In this document: in pieces, positions 44,266-53,316 of the stretch | How positions within the stretch are numbered: position 1 is the stretch's first letter | Layout of the letters: every line of letters starts with the position of its first letter | Assembly: GCF_000424385.1 (NCBI RefSeq) | Contig: NZ_AUJU01000003.1 | Coordinates: forward strand, 1 to 64,000 | DNA from: Butyrivibrio sp. LC3010 | GTDB taxonomy: Bacteria > Bacillota > Clostridia > Lachnospirales > Lachnospiraceae | DNA: 64,000 nucleotides | Direction: 5' to 3' | Made by a program: the position numbers and the translations under genes | Notes under the pieces: model-generated | The model's input: only the letters and a program-made list of their open reading frames with translations | Database searches by the model: none | What the model was told of the DNA's origin: nothing

Positions 44266-44301
44266 CTAAAAAAAAAGAATGTCGCGCCTAGACATTCTTT
44301 T
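44266..44301 (-). terminator. Strong intrinsic terminator after the SGNH lipoprotein gene
   Basis: AAAGAATGTC and GACATTCTTT form a perfect 10-bp stem with a 7-nt loop, followed on the minus strand by nine T. It begins 10 nt after the stop codon of the lipoprotein gene. Confidence 0.92.
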
Positions 44302-44310
44302 GGTTGCAAT

Positions 44311-45579
44311 TTATTGTTTTTTCTTGATACTGTCACTGTATGCCCAGAAATCAAAATTATTTATTTCGATATAAGGCATTTCACTGTCATCAAGCCCTCT
44401 CAGCTTCTGAATTCTGTGAGCAAGAACCGCTGCGTAAATCTGTCTTCCTTTTTCGTTGTAATGAAGACCGTCTACAAGATAATCATCTATAGTTTCCATC
44501 TTAAGGTCAAACTGTGACGCATACATGGAATCCATAAAGTCTATGCCCATATCACTGGCAAGGTTGCTGGCAGTATTGGAATACTCTGAAAGCGTACCAA
44601 TTCCTTTACTTACGGTATAACTGTCTCCAATAAGATATCCGTCTGAGTTGTACCATACACAATATGATGGTCCGCAGAGAATAAACTGCGCCTTGGGGCT
44701 TATGGTCTTAAGTGTATTTATTCCCTCTGAAAGAGCTCCGCTATATGAATGATAATCTACATAATTGGAATTATACAAATCTTTTCCGTTTATATAGTCA
44801 TTTGCTCCATACTCAATAACATACAGATCCACCTTTTCGGGATCAACCCTTTTAAGCTCCTCACCCGCAGGATACTGATCAAGGAAAGAAGCGTTTATCT
44901 TACCTGCAAGGGCATAGCTGATTCCTATAAAACATGAATCACTAAATGTATCAAGTTCAAGGCCCATGTCTCTTGAAAGAGATGCTGCCGTTCCTCCTAT
45001 TGCCAGGTTATAGAACTTAACCTTTTTCCCAAGAAGCGAACAGGTATAAGAGGGTATATCAGATGCCGTTCCTCTGGCATTGTCAAACTGGCTGTCACCA
45101 ATAAAGACTATGTCATAATACTTATCCTTTTTGGGTTCTTCTGCAGGAGTAGCCGCAGGGTCTTCTACGGGAGTCTCAGCAGGTGTCTCAGCCACGGTCT
45201 GTTCTGTTTCAGTGGTATCGGTGGCGGGTACATCAGCAGTTACCGCCTCTGCCTGCTGTACTTCAGCCGCAGGAAGCGCAGGCTCAACTATCTCCTCAGG
45301 ATCAAATGCCACTCCATCCGACGTTACTGCCATAGGCTTTTCAGCTGCTTCTGCTGTAGAAGCTTCAGCGCCATCACCTTCTGCATTCTGCTCCAAACCA
45401 GTCGCCTGCCCCTGACTTACGCCATCAGACACGGCTTCCTCCGAAGTCTCCCCGGTTATCTCTTCTTCCACAACCGGTTCATTTACATTTTTTGAAGTCA
45501 GCTTAGACGGATCACCGCAGCCGGCTATTGAGACGGTAAGCATTAAAGCAGTCAGTCCCATAACAAATCTTTTTTTCAT
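44311..45579 (-). CDS. SGNH/GDSL hydrolase lipoprotein
   Basis: A 422-residue exported lipoprotein. The signal peptide ends in the lipobox SIAGC (Cys about residue 21). A long low-complexity linker follows (about 22-150, rich in Ala, Glu, Thr, Val and Pro), spanning the wall, then an SGNH domain with complete blocks: FIGDSQFDN (Ser), NLAIGGTAA, EYGANDYI (Asn) and DGLHYNEKGRQIY (Asp/His). It should be an active esterase or acyltransferase on surface glycan. It has a possible promoter at 45623-45652 and its own terminator, so it is a single-gene unit between the MBOAT block and a GT2 gene. Confidence 0.91.
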   Translation of the reverse strand: MKKRFVMGLTALMLTVSIAGCGDPSKLTSKNVNEPVVEEEITGETSEEAVSDGVSQGQATGLEQNAEGDGAEASTAEAAEKPMAVTSDGVAFDPEEIVEPALPAAEVQQAEAVTADVPATDTTETEQTVAETPAETPVEDPAATPAEEPKKDKYYDIVFIGDSQFDNARGTASDIPSYTCSLLGKKVKFYNLAIGGTAASLSRDMGLELDTFSDSCFIGISYALAGKINASFLDQYPAGEELKRVDPEKVDLYVIEYGANDYINGKDLYNSNYVDYHSYSGALSEGINTLKTISPKAQFILCGPSYCVWYNSDGYLIGDSYTVSKGIGTLSEYSNTASNLASDMGIDFMDSMYASQFDLKMETIDDYLVDGLHYNEKGRQIYAAVLAHRIQKLRGLDDSEMPYIEINNFDFWAYSDSIKKKQ

Positions 45580-45622
45580 AATAGCTCCTCATGTCATTAG
45601 CAAATCACAAAAGTACAATGAC

Positions 45623-45652
45623 ATTTTAACACTAGAAACTCCCTATCATCAA
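45623..45652 (-). promoter_or_regulatory. Possible promoter of the SGNH lipoprotein gene
   Basis: TTGATG, 18 nt, TAAAAT on the minus strand; the GAGGAG ribosome-binding site and ATG follow within about 45 nt. Confidence 0.4.
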
Positions 45653-45677
45653 AAAAACACAAAAAGTTAATATAATC

Positions 45678-46625
45678 TTAACTTTCCTTTTCCAGCAATC
45701 TCCTCTTATCCGCATTCAGGCTTATAAGCCTCATCTCGAATTCTCTCCTGTGATTTATTGTAAGATTATGCAGTATCATTCCTGCGAAAAATGCGAAAAT
45801 CGCAGCAAGCATCACAAAACCACAGACAATAAGCGTCGGAAATCTCTCAACAAGCCCCGTCTGAAGATATGATGCAAAAATCGGCACAAAAAATACAATT
45901 GATACAATCGCAAGAACAAGAGAGATTATTGAGAAAAATCCCATAGGCTTATAGTCTCTGTAAAGTCTTGCTATGGTCATAAGCACTCTCATTCCGTCAG
46001 AGTAGGTATTAAGCTTTGACTCAGAGCCTTCCGGTCTGTCCCTGAATTCTATGATGTAATTCTCAATCTGCATATGATTATTTACAGCATGAATTGTCAT
46101 CTCTGTCTCAATTTCAAACCCGGTTGATAATACAGGAAATGTTTTTGCAAATTCGTAGCTGAATGCCCTGAATCCTGTCATTACATCTCTTATGTCACAA
46201 TCAAAAAGCCTGTTGATGCTACCCCTTACAAGACTGTTACCAAAATTGTGAAAAGGCCTTTTATTCTCAGTAAAATATGTTGATGAAAGTCTGTCACCTA
46301 CAACCATATCAGCATTTTTCTTAAGTACCAGCTCGCACATGCCAGGTGCTGACTCCATAGGATAGGTATCGTCTCCATCAACCATTACATAGCACTCTGC
46401 ATCAATTTCACGAAACATTCTTCTTATTACGTTGCCTTTTCCCTGAACATACTCATGGCGGACGATTGCACCATTTGCCTCTGCTATTTCTGATGTGCGG
46501 TCAGATGAATTATTATCATAAACATATATAACCGCATCAGGAAGAGCCGCCCTTGAATCCTTTATTACTTTTTCAATGGTCTGCTCCTCATTGTAGCAGG
46601 GAATAAGTACCGCTATTTTATCCAT
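45678..46625 (-). CDS. Polyprenyl-phosphate glycosyltransferase (DPM1-like GT2)
   Basis: A 315-residue GT2 enzyme: IAVLIPCYNEEQTIEKVI, VYDNNSSDRTS, the metal site MVDGDDTYPMESA and GFRAFSYEFAKTFPVLS. Two C-terminal helices (about 232-255 and 268-295) end in a basic tail. It belongs to the dolichyl- or undecaprenyl-phosphate sugar synthase group, making lipid-linked monosaccharides for GT-C enzymes. It is the second such enzyme in the locus (see 31968-32900), and the gene before it encodes a GT-C-like membrane protein, its probable client. Confidence 0.9.
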   Translation of the reverse strand: MDKIAVLIPCYNEEQTIEKVIKDSRAALPDAVIYVYDNNSSDRTSEIAEANGAIVRHEYVQGKGNVIRRMFREIDAECYVMVDGDDTYPMESAPGMCELVLKKNADMVVGDRLSSTYFTENKRPFHNFGNSLVRGSINRLFDCDIRDVMTGFRAFSYEFAKTFPVLSTGFEIETEMTIHAVNNHMQIENYIIEFRDRPEGSESKLNTYSDGMRVLMTIARLYRDYKPMGFFSIISLVLAIVSIVFFVPIFASYLQTGLVERFPTLIVCGFVMLAAIFAFFAGMILHNLTINHRREFEMRLISLNADKRRLLEKES

Positions 46626-46712
46626 TTCTAACCTCTCATTATGATATTTGAGCTAAAATATTAGCCCCGGAAGATTTTCCGTTTTTCACAGGCTTTATAA
46701 CTACAGACTTTA

Positions 46713-48467
46713 TTAATCCAGCCTGTAGACATATATAGTCATCGGAGATGATTCATCCTCATATGTTCCTACAGATAAAAGCCCTTTTTCCTTTGCATTT
46801 CCAAGCTCAATCCTGGAAAAAATATATTTGCATGAAAGCTCCCTCAGAGCCTCTGTGTCTGCATACAGATTGGTATCAGTAACACCTGCCATACTTTTTG
46901 TAGGCATAACTATAGAATCATCAGTTCCGGAATACAGATAACACCTTGCTCCCCAGTCATCAAAATAGATTCTGGTGTTTTCCTTTCTATCAAGGGCTGG
47001 CGCTATGACTCTTCTGAACTTCTCCTTGTATTCCTGAGAATAAAATCCAAGATAACCGTCAAGTGTCGATATTCCGTTGTATTCCAGCACGGCGGGATGC
47101 ATTCCATAGGCCACTGCCCACTCATCCTCTTCATAGCCAAGATCGCTTTTAATTTTATCAAAAAGCTCTGTGGAATAAAACTCTCTGTAACTGAGCCTGT
47201 CCACTTCATGTCCTGTCTTTAAACGATATGCCGTTCCGTAAGCAGTATCATACATATCATTATAATGCCCGGAAAAGAGCAGTATCACAAATACAGCTAT
47301 AACAGGCAGGACTCTTGCGGATATCCTTAGCAGTACATTACTTCTTTTAGCCATTCTCCTGCATACTATGAAAAACATTCCGTACCACAGAAACGGGCTA
47401 AAGAAAATCGTCCTGTTAAACTGCCAACCTGTAAGCGGCGGTAATACCAACGCAACAAAATCTCTTACTGCCTCGCTGTAATAAATTCCATATACAGCGC
47501 TGTTAAAAATCAAAAGCACAAAAAAGAAATTGTAAATATCATGAACAATCCCTTTAAAATCCCTTTTTATCGCATATCCGGCATTTAAAAAGACCAGATA
47601 TATCATACACACCGGGAATACAAAATATGAATGTGCATCATCAGCATGCATCATTCCATTTTTAAACACAGAAAAGCTCTCACCTATAATCTCAGAAATT
47701 CCCATGGAAGCATCTTTCATAGAACTTCTTATCGTTATTTCATCCGAAAGCAGCATGGTTCCAAAAAGTCTGTACTCAAAAATCACAAATCCTGCAGATA
47801 AAACTATAAGAGAAATACATAAGGAAAGAGAAAGCTTTTTATCACTTATCAGTCTCCAGATAATTGCAAGAACCAGGTACCCCAGAATAAACATTCCAAA
47901 ATACGAAAAATAAGATACAACCGGATACAGAAATAAGAGTATATAGTACTTTACAACCTCCCTCTTTAATCCAATTCTGTATATCCTTCTAAGAAGATAT
48001 ATAACAAGGGGAATGGAAGCAAAAGGTATTCCAAAGGCTGGAAAAAGATTGAGAATTCCATATGCAAAAGCACTTAAATAAGCAACATCTCCCGGCTTCT
48101 CATCCGGAAAGAAATCCTTAAACAGCAGCAGGCAGGAAACAAGCGCTATAACAATCTTCAGAATATATCCCAGAACATAAGCGACATATGCCGGAAAAAT
48201 CATGTACAGAATACTGTACAGATAAAATTCTCCGGGAAGATTATCCCTGCTGATACCATTAAGAAACGGGACATCCGCGCCGTGAGCCCAGAATGTCCCT
48301 GTATTTTTCATCATTTGATATTGTGCAACAAATAGATCCAAATTGTCCGGCACTGCTATGTAACTGTTCTCACCGACTATCATATACATAGCAAAAACAG
48401 CAGTGATAAAAATGCCTATAAGCCAGATGTACCATCCGGATGCTATTTTCCCTGTTATGCCTTTCAC
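46713..48467 (-). CDS. Multi-span membrane protein, GT-C-like (DUF6044-like)
   Basis: A 584-residue protein with about twelve predicted helices and a soluble C-terminal region (about 440-584). The first outer loop, SYIAVPDNLDLFVAQYQMMKN, carries acidic residues where GT-C enzymes have their catalytic Asp. The layout recalls the DUF6044 family (from memory) and bacterial YfhO-like glycosyltransferases. It probably transfers sugar from an undecaprenyl-phosphate carrier outside the cell. The polyprenyl-phosphate glycosyltransferase gene follows 87 nt downstream, and a radical SAM gene lies 51 nt upstream. Catalysis is not proven by motifs. Confidence 0.8.
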   Translation of the reverse strand: MKGITGKIASGWYIWLIGIFITAVFAMYMIVGENSYIAVPDNLDLFVAQYQMMKNTGTFWAHGADVPFLNGISRDNLPGEFYLYSILYMIFPAYVAYVLGYILKIVIALVSCLLLFKDFFPDEKPGDVAYLSAFAYGILNLFPAFGIPFASIPLVIYLLRRIYRIGLKREVVKYYILLFLYPVVSYFSYFGMFILGYLVLAIIWRLISDKKLSLSLCISLIVLSAGFVIFEYRLFGTMLLSDEITIRSSMKDASMGISEIIGESFSVFKNGMMHADDAHSYFVFPVCMIYLVFLNAGYAIKRDFKGIVHDIYNFFFVLLIFNSAVYGIYYSEAVRDFVALVLPPLTGWQFNRTIFFSPFLWYGMFFIVCRRMAKRSNVLLRISARVLPVIAVFVILLFSGHYNDMYDTAYGTAYRLKTGHEVDRLSYREFYSTELFDKIKSDLGYEEDEWAVAYGMHPAVLEYNGISTLDGYLGFYSQEYKEKFRRVIAPALDRKENTRIYFDDWGARCYLYSGTDDSIVMPTKSMAGVTDTNLYADTEALRELSCKYIFSRIELGNAKEKGLLSVGTYEDESSPMTIYVYRLD

Positions 48468-48518
48468 AACTTCACCTCTATATGTGCATATCCTGATAAG
48501 GCTGACATAAAGCTACGA

Positions 48519-49514
48519 TTAGTCTTCCTTCTTGAAAATTCCCATTCTCTCATGTCCGCCGAGCTTATTGGGATCTCTTCCCTCAAGAATGGCCTTTACG
48601 ATCGTCATACGGAATCCTGCATCAATAAAGTCACAATGCTTACAGAAGGGCTCATTCTGTCTTCCGGAAGCAATCTTCCTTCTTACAGCCATAAACTCCT
48701 CAGATGCCCATCCATCCTTAAGACTTGTTGTAGCAAGGTCAGCATAATTAGTAACCTCGAAGTTATCACAGCAGCAAAGTCCAAGCTTTCCGTTAGGCAT
48801 TATCCACATATCAGTGAAAGGAAGAAGACAAGTCTCCTTGATAACCTTCTCGGTAGCCTGCTTGTTAGGTGCTGAACCGGCTCTGTTTGTGAGCACTTCC
48901 TCCAGATATCTCATCTGAATCTCTATATCAAGATCCTTGAACTCATCAGGATGAGCCTTAACATACTCATAAATCTCCTGAATGTTCTTATGAAGCTTGA
49001 ACTCCATACTATAGTTGTTGATAATAAGCTGATTTATATAGGGCTGAATCTGCTTAACCTTATCAATATTAAGGATAAGTCCGTTAGTACTCATGAAGAT
49101 GAAGCTCTCAGGAAGCTTCTCCCTCGCGTACTTATGGCGTTCAACTATCTTGGTATCAAGCCAGGGTTCATTATTACCATACAATGTGAGGTGTCCCTTG
49201 TATCCCCAGTCAGCAAGCTGATCGATAATGCTCTTATAAAGGTCATCATCTATCTTGCAAAGAGGTCTTCTCTCAGCATGTACATTTGCTGTACAGAATG
49301 CGCAGGTAGAATTACATCTGTTTATTGTCTCGATGTTAACCACATTGGGCATCGGAACTTCCTTGGCATTCATAAAATAATCTATATAATCCTGTTGCTG
49401 TTTATGTCTTGTGGCAAACTGAAGCTTTAAATAGGCTTCACTGGCAAGCATAGGAAAATGCTTTCTTGCAAACCAGCCAAATTTCCCCATAAAACTGTTA
49501 ACCTTGATTGGCAT
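48519..49514 (-). CDS. Radical SAM protein with SPASM-like C-terminus
   Basis: A 331-residue enzyme. The CxxxCxxC cluster motif is RCNSTCAFC (Cys67, 71, 74), followed by the SAM-binding region (LTLYGNNEPWLD). The C-terminal region holds extra cysteines, LPNGK-like MPNGKLGLCCCDNF and EPFCKHCDF, typical of SPASM/twitch auxiliary Fe-S clusters. Relatives act on peptides, but some are found in polysaccharide and antibiotic loci acting on sugars. No precursor-peptide gene was found nearby. The start follows GGAGG, and it is the first gene of the block leading to the GT-C-like protein. The substrate cannot be told; sugar modification is a contextual guess. Confidence 0.87.
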   Translation of the reverse strand: MPIKVNSFMGKFGWFARKHFPMLASEAYLKLQFATRHKQQQDYIDYFMNAKEVPMPNVVNIETINRCNSTCAFCTANVHAERRPLCKIDDDLYKSIIDQLADWGYKGHLTLYGNNEPWLDTKIVERHKYAREKLPESFIFMSTNGLILNIDKVKQIQPYINQLIINNYSMEFKLHKNIQEIYEYVKAHPDEFKDLDIEIQMRYLEEVLTNRAGSAPNKQATEKVIKETCLLPFTDMWIMPNGKLGLCCCDNFEVTNYADLATTSLKDGWASEEFMAVRRKIASGRQNEPFCKHCDFIDAGFRMTIVKAILEGRDPNKLGGHERMGIFKKED

Positions 49515-49560
49515 TTCATTTCCTCCAAACTAAAAATCTACAAGAGTGCTTACTATATAT

Positions 49561-49775
49561 ACTGCTCACGCCTTATGGTGCTCACAGCAAGTGCGCAGAG
49601 CTGAATGAACAGTTTATAATTATAGTTACTGCTCACACCTTATGGTGCTCACAGCAACGGGATTTGCCCATTCCAATTGCCTTCGGCAAGGGGCAAATCC
49701 AATATTCAAAGCTTTAAACATCCTCACGCTCAGCGCAGCAAGTGCGCAGAGCTGAATGAACAGTTTATAATTATA
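49561..49775. repeat. Direct repeats and palindrome in a divergent intergenic region
   Basis: The 416-nt gap between the radical SAM gene and the GT-C gene carries no ORF but a set of repeats. An exact 40-nt sequence occurs at 49585-49624 and 49736-49775 (starts CAGCAAGTGCGCAGAGC). A 30-nt unit occurs at 49561-49590 and 49628-49657 with one difference, and folds as CTG..CACC-TTAT-GGTG..CAG; the difference keeps pairing as G-U on the plus strand. Between them lies a large hairpin (49660-49700: GGATTTGCCC/GGGCAAATCC around TTGCC/GGCAA). The promoter of the rightward gene follows. Confidence 0.75.
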
Positions 49776-49806
49776 ACAATAGCAGGGCTTTTTTTCAACT
49801 TAGCGT

Positions 49807-49835
49807 TTGACTCTTATCTGTACGTTTCCTATAAT
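49807..49835 (+). promoter_or_regulatory. Promoter of the rightward GT-C gene
   Basis: TTGACT, 17 nt, TATAAT, nearly consensus, giving a leader of about 90 nt before the ATG at 49931 (ribosome-binding site AAGGCGG). Confidence 0.8.
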
Positions 49836-49930
49836 TAATACACAAGTATGGCTTTCTGAATACCTGAGGAAATTCAAGAAGTCATCAACATTCGAACAAT
49901 AATTGCAATCTACAAGGCGGAAAATAGTTT

Positions 49931-51835
49931 ATGCTAACTTTAAATGCGGTATCACTCATTATCTATTTTGGGATCATTGCTTTAGCTTTGTATCTGTATA
50001 GTAAAAATGACCGTGGCTCATTTTCCCAGATAAATCTATCAAATGTCACCTTCAATAAAATATATACGTTTTTTTTACCTGCAGCCCTTATTATTATTGG
50101 TACTGCACTCCGAATTTATAAGCTCACACAGATTCCTTTGGGTCTTCATCAGGACGAAGCATCCATAGGCTATGAGGCTTACATCCTTTCTGTTTTCGGA
50201 ATTGACCGTGACGGCAACAGATATCCTGTTTATCCGATCACTTACGGTTCAGGTGGCGGAAGCCCGCTTATGATCTATATTAACGCCATCACAACCTTTC
50301 TGTTTGGTTCAAGCCCCGTGACTCTAAGGGCCTTGCCGGCTGTTCTTGGTGCAGCTACACTTATTATTTCATTTTTCCTTATAAAAAAACTCAGCAGTGA
50401 ATCATTTTCCGACAGTAGTGAAAGGCTTACTCTTCAGTATATATCAGGTGAATATCTGTGGCTCCCAATTGTGTATCTGTGCATAATTTCCCTTAGTCCA
50501 TGGCATATCATGCTCTCAAGATGGAGCCTTGACAGCAATACCGCACCGTTTTTTGTACTTACTGCTCTCTTTCTTTTCGTTCTCGGAGGCAAAGCGCAAA
50601 AAGAAGCTACCTCCTTCGAGAACATTGGAACATTATTTAAGCGTAAAGACAGGAAAAAACGTCAATCCCTAAGTGCTTCTGATACGCAGGCAACTCTGCT
50701 TTTTGCTTTTTCCGCTTTATTCTATTCACTTACGCTTTACAGCTATGGCGCAGCTACAATCATCATTCCTGTCCATCTGGTTATCATGTGCGTAATATTT
50801 ACAAAAAGACATCGCATGACCAGACTTCAGGTAACAACAGGCGTTGTGGTATTCCTTATTTTTTCTTCGCCTCTGCTGATTTTTTACGTGGTCAATGCAC
50901 TTAATCTTCCACAGATTACAACGCCTCTGTTTACAATAACAAAATTCACAGCCAAAAGGAGCATATTTGTTTCCGGTTCAGGGATGCTATTGTCAGTGCT
51001 GCAGAACCTTCTGGTTATAATTAAAAATCTGTCAATCGGTTCCTCCGCAGAACAGATTCTTAATTATATCCCGGGATTTCCTCCGCTTCTGGCTTTTACA
51101 TTCCCTGTTACACTACTTGGAATGTTTTTAAGTATACTCAGATTAAGAAATGGTGAATTTATTGATCAGGTAATTGCAAGCCTTTTCATCCCTTCATTTA
51201 TCTTTGGTTTATTCGTTGAAGAAGATATAACAAGAATGGTGATGATCTTTATTCCAGTGATTTACTATCTGGCGCGTGGGTACATTTTTATAGTTAATGA
51301 ATTTGTCACTCTTGAAAAAAACACACCAAACAAATTTATTCATTATCTTGCCATATTTGGAAAAGCAATTGCTCCCGCTGTTTTTCTTATTAGCGCAATT
51401 TTATTCAGCAGGACTTACTTTACTGACTTTAATCGTCTAAGCAGAGATGCCTACATGCCCGGATACGGAGAAGCCTGTGCCTATGCAGATAATATAACTA
51501 AGGATGATTCAATTATCTACTCAACCTACGAACACGTATCTGCCCCATTTATGATCGCACTTTATTACACCAAAACGTCGCCCACTGATTTTATCAAGAC
51601 AGTCCATTACAAGGATCCGACTGCAGAATTTCGCATTGCAGATTCCTTTACCAATTTCAGATTTGGACTGCCGGAAGACTTTGCGGAGAATGTAGTCTCT
51701 TATCTGGATGAAGGTAATACTTTTATCCTTCATAAGACTCAGGCTGATACAATAAAAAATGCCCCGGGTTATGATCCCGAGGCACTAAGTATAAACTATT
51801 TTGGTGATTTTTTTGTAATTTCAAAAAGGCCGTAA
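49931..51835 (+). CDS. GT-C glycosyltransferase (GT39/ArnT-like membrane protein)
   Basis: A 634-residue membrane protein with about eleven helices and a soluble C-terminal domain (about 500-634). The first outer loop contains PLGLHQDEASIGYEAYIL, the acidic motif of lipid-phosphate-sugar-dependent GT-C enzymes (ArnT/PMT family), and the second helix pair encloses SGGGSPLMIYINAI. It would transfer a sugar from undecaprenyl phosphate to a surface polymer or protein. It is the only rightward gene in this part of the locus, has its own good promoter, and its last 40 bp overlap the end of the convergent gene. Confidence 0.88.
   Translation: MLTLNAVSLIIYFGIIALALYLYSKNDRGSFSQINLSNVTFNKIYTFFLPAALIIIGTALRIYKLTQIPLGLHQDEASIGYEAYILSVFGIDRDGNRYPVYPITYGSGGGSPLMIYINAITTFLFGSSPVTLRALPAVLGAATLIISFFLIKKLSSESFSDSSERLTLQYISGEYLWLPIVYLCIISLSPWHIMLSRWSLDSNTAPFFVLTALFLFVLGGKAQKEATSFENIGTLFKRKDRKKRQSLSASDTQATLLFAFSALFYSLTLYSYGAATIIIPVHLVIMCVIFTKRHRMTRLQVTTGVVVFLIFSSPLLIFYVVNALNLPQITTPLFTITKFTAKRSIFVSGSGMLLSVLQNLLVIIKNLSIGSSAEQILNYIPGFPPLLAFTFPVTLLGMFLSILRLRNGEFIDQVIASLFIPSFIFGLFVEEDITRMVMIFIPVIYYLARGYIFIVNEFVTLEKNTPNKFIHYLAIFGKAIAPAVFLISAILFSRTYFTDFNRLSRDAYMPGYGEACAYADNITKDDSIIYSTYEHVSAPFMIALYYTKTSPTDFIKTVHYKDPTAEFRIADSFTNFRFGLPEDFAENVVSYLDEGNTFILHKTQADTIKNAPGYDPEALSINYFGDFFVISKRP
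51754..51784 (-). terminator. Intrinsic terminator located inside the opposing coding sequence
   Basis: On the minus strand TGCCTCGGG and CCCGGGGCA form a 9-bp stem (one T-G wobble) with a 7-nt loop, followed by six T. It lies 12 nt after the stop codon of the leftward gene at 51796, within codons near the end of the rightward GT-C gene. Confidence 0.82.
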
Positions 51836-53316
51836 GCTGCAAAGGGAAGGAGCATCAGATAATATCTTATTATATATCTGGACGAACCTTCCCATATTTC
51901 ATGGAAAATCATTCCCCCAAAAACAAACAGTATCGGCAGCGCCTGCCAAAGTGTAAAGCTCTTTTTCTTCAAGGTTAATATGCAATAAACCACCACTCCA
52001 AAATACACAATGAAGTGGGCCACATCCATTATTCCCTGAAAAATCTTCGACCATATCCCATCTACCATTGACCTTGCAAATGAAGATGTAGAATCTGAAT
52101 GTCTCATCGACAACTCAAAATTTCTGACAGATACAAATGTAGGATCCGCCCACTGACTTAAGAATTTTCTTGCATAAAATCTCGCCGCATGAAGCGGTCT
52201 TTCCTTAAACTCAGCAATTCTTTCAGCTATGGCAAGCTTTGCTTTTTCATCAGTAAGCTCTCTGTCATAATCACATTCATCATAGGTATTTCTGTTAAAG
52301 CCGTTGTACCAGCCCCACTCTCCTTCCCCCTCCTGCATAGCCATGGCAAAATAGGTTGAGCTCGGTACGCCCTCCGGATACGCCTCAAGGTCTGCCTTTG
52401 CAGCATATACATTCCCTAAAAGCTTAAGCGGATATATAGCCATGATGCATAGAATAATACAGAATACAAGATTAAAGAAAACAGTCCTCTTCTTTTGCTC
52501 TTCATTATCAAGAATCTCCTGCACAAAATGCACAATCAGCAGGATCACCATGGCAATTAAAGCTATATACAGATTTGTTTTCAAAAAACATCCAAGACCT
52601 AAAAACAGTGCTGCAAGTATCTCATCTTTGACCGCTTTTCCCTTTAAATAGCGGATTTCAAAATAAATAGCAGCAACTCCCGGCGTCACAGACCAGACAT
52701 CGTTGTATACAAAGGTCACATAGGTAAAAAAGAAAAACATGAACAGAGAAAGCACATCAAATATCGCACAGACCTCGTCGTTTTCAAACAGCTCCCGGGT
52801 TATCAGGTGAAGAAGGTACACCGTAAACAGTATCGCTATCATATTTATCAGCTGAAATACTGTATAATTGCCTGGTCCGAACAGGTTACCTATTATCTGC
52901 CCGATAGCCACATATCCCAGCTGAAAGGGATATATAAACATGTAGCCACCTTTACTGAGGCTATGGTAATCCCCTGCATTGAATTCGTTGATGACATTAT
53001 CCAGCATAAGTCCGTCTGTTACTGCCACGGCTTTTGATGAAAAAATGATAATAAGACAGACAACTGCTTCAAGTATAAGTGCAAGTGGCAGCATGCGCTT
53101 TTTTACAATTTTAACTGCCAGTAGAGCCATGAGTGCAAATGCAAGAATTCCTACCAGTAATTCCGAATAATTTTGCGTCCCAAATCTGGGAAGATCCGCC
53201 TCCTGCCCCACATCATAATACACAGTGGTAAAGGTCCCTGAAAGAAGTATCACTGCATTCAATAAAGTAAATGGAATAAAAAAGATCATTGAAAGTCTTC
53301 GAAGATGCTTATTCAT
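51796..53316 (-). CDS. Multi-span membrane protein, GT-C-like
   Basis: A 506-residue protein with about twelve predicted helices. A loop near residue 115 contains MLDNVINEFNAGDYHSLSKGGYMF, and FIYPFQLGYVAIG follows, as in GT-C mannosyltransferase-like proteins. I chose the ATG at 53316; an in-frame TTG five codons earlier is less likely. It overlaps the upstream gene by 8 bp, and the shared block with two more membrane proteins suggests a multi-enzyme set using polyprenyl-phosphate sugars. The gene ends in a terminator embedded in the opposing gene. No exact family assigned. Confidence 0.8.
   Translation of the reverse strand: MNKHLRRLSMIFFIPFTLLNAVILLSGTFTTVYYDVGQEADLPRFGTQNYSELLVGILAFALMALLAVKIVKKRMLPLALILEAVVCLIIIFSSKAVAVTDGLMLDNVINEFNAGDYHSLSKGGYMFIYPFQLGYVAIGQIIGNLFGPGNYTVFQLINMIAILFTVYLLHLITRELFENDEVCAIFDVLSLFMFFFFTYVTFVYNDVWSVTPGVAAIYFEIRYLKGKAVKDEILAALFLGLGCFLKTNLYIALIAMVILLIVHFVQEILDNEEQKKRTVFFNLVFCIILCIMAIYPLKLLGNVYAAKADLEAYPEGVPSSTYFAMAMQEGEGEWGWYNGFNRNTYDECDYDRELTDEKAKLAIAERIAEFKERPLHAARFYARKFLSQWADPTFVSVRNFELSMRHSDSTSSFARSMVDGIWSKIFQGIMDVAHFIVYFGVVVYCILTLKKKSFTLWQALPILFVFGGMIFHEIWEGSSRYIIRYYLMLLPFAAYGLFEITKKSPK

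Noticed and set aside
45131-45415. Plus-strand ORF rich in Ser, Ala and Val
   Set aside because: It is the antisense reading of the low-complexity Ala/Glu/Thr linker of the SGNH lipoprotein; no ribosome-binding site or promoter.
49561-49775. CRISPR array
   Set aside because: Only two copies of each repeat, unequal spacing, no cas genes, and the region between copies is itself palindromic.
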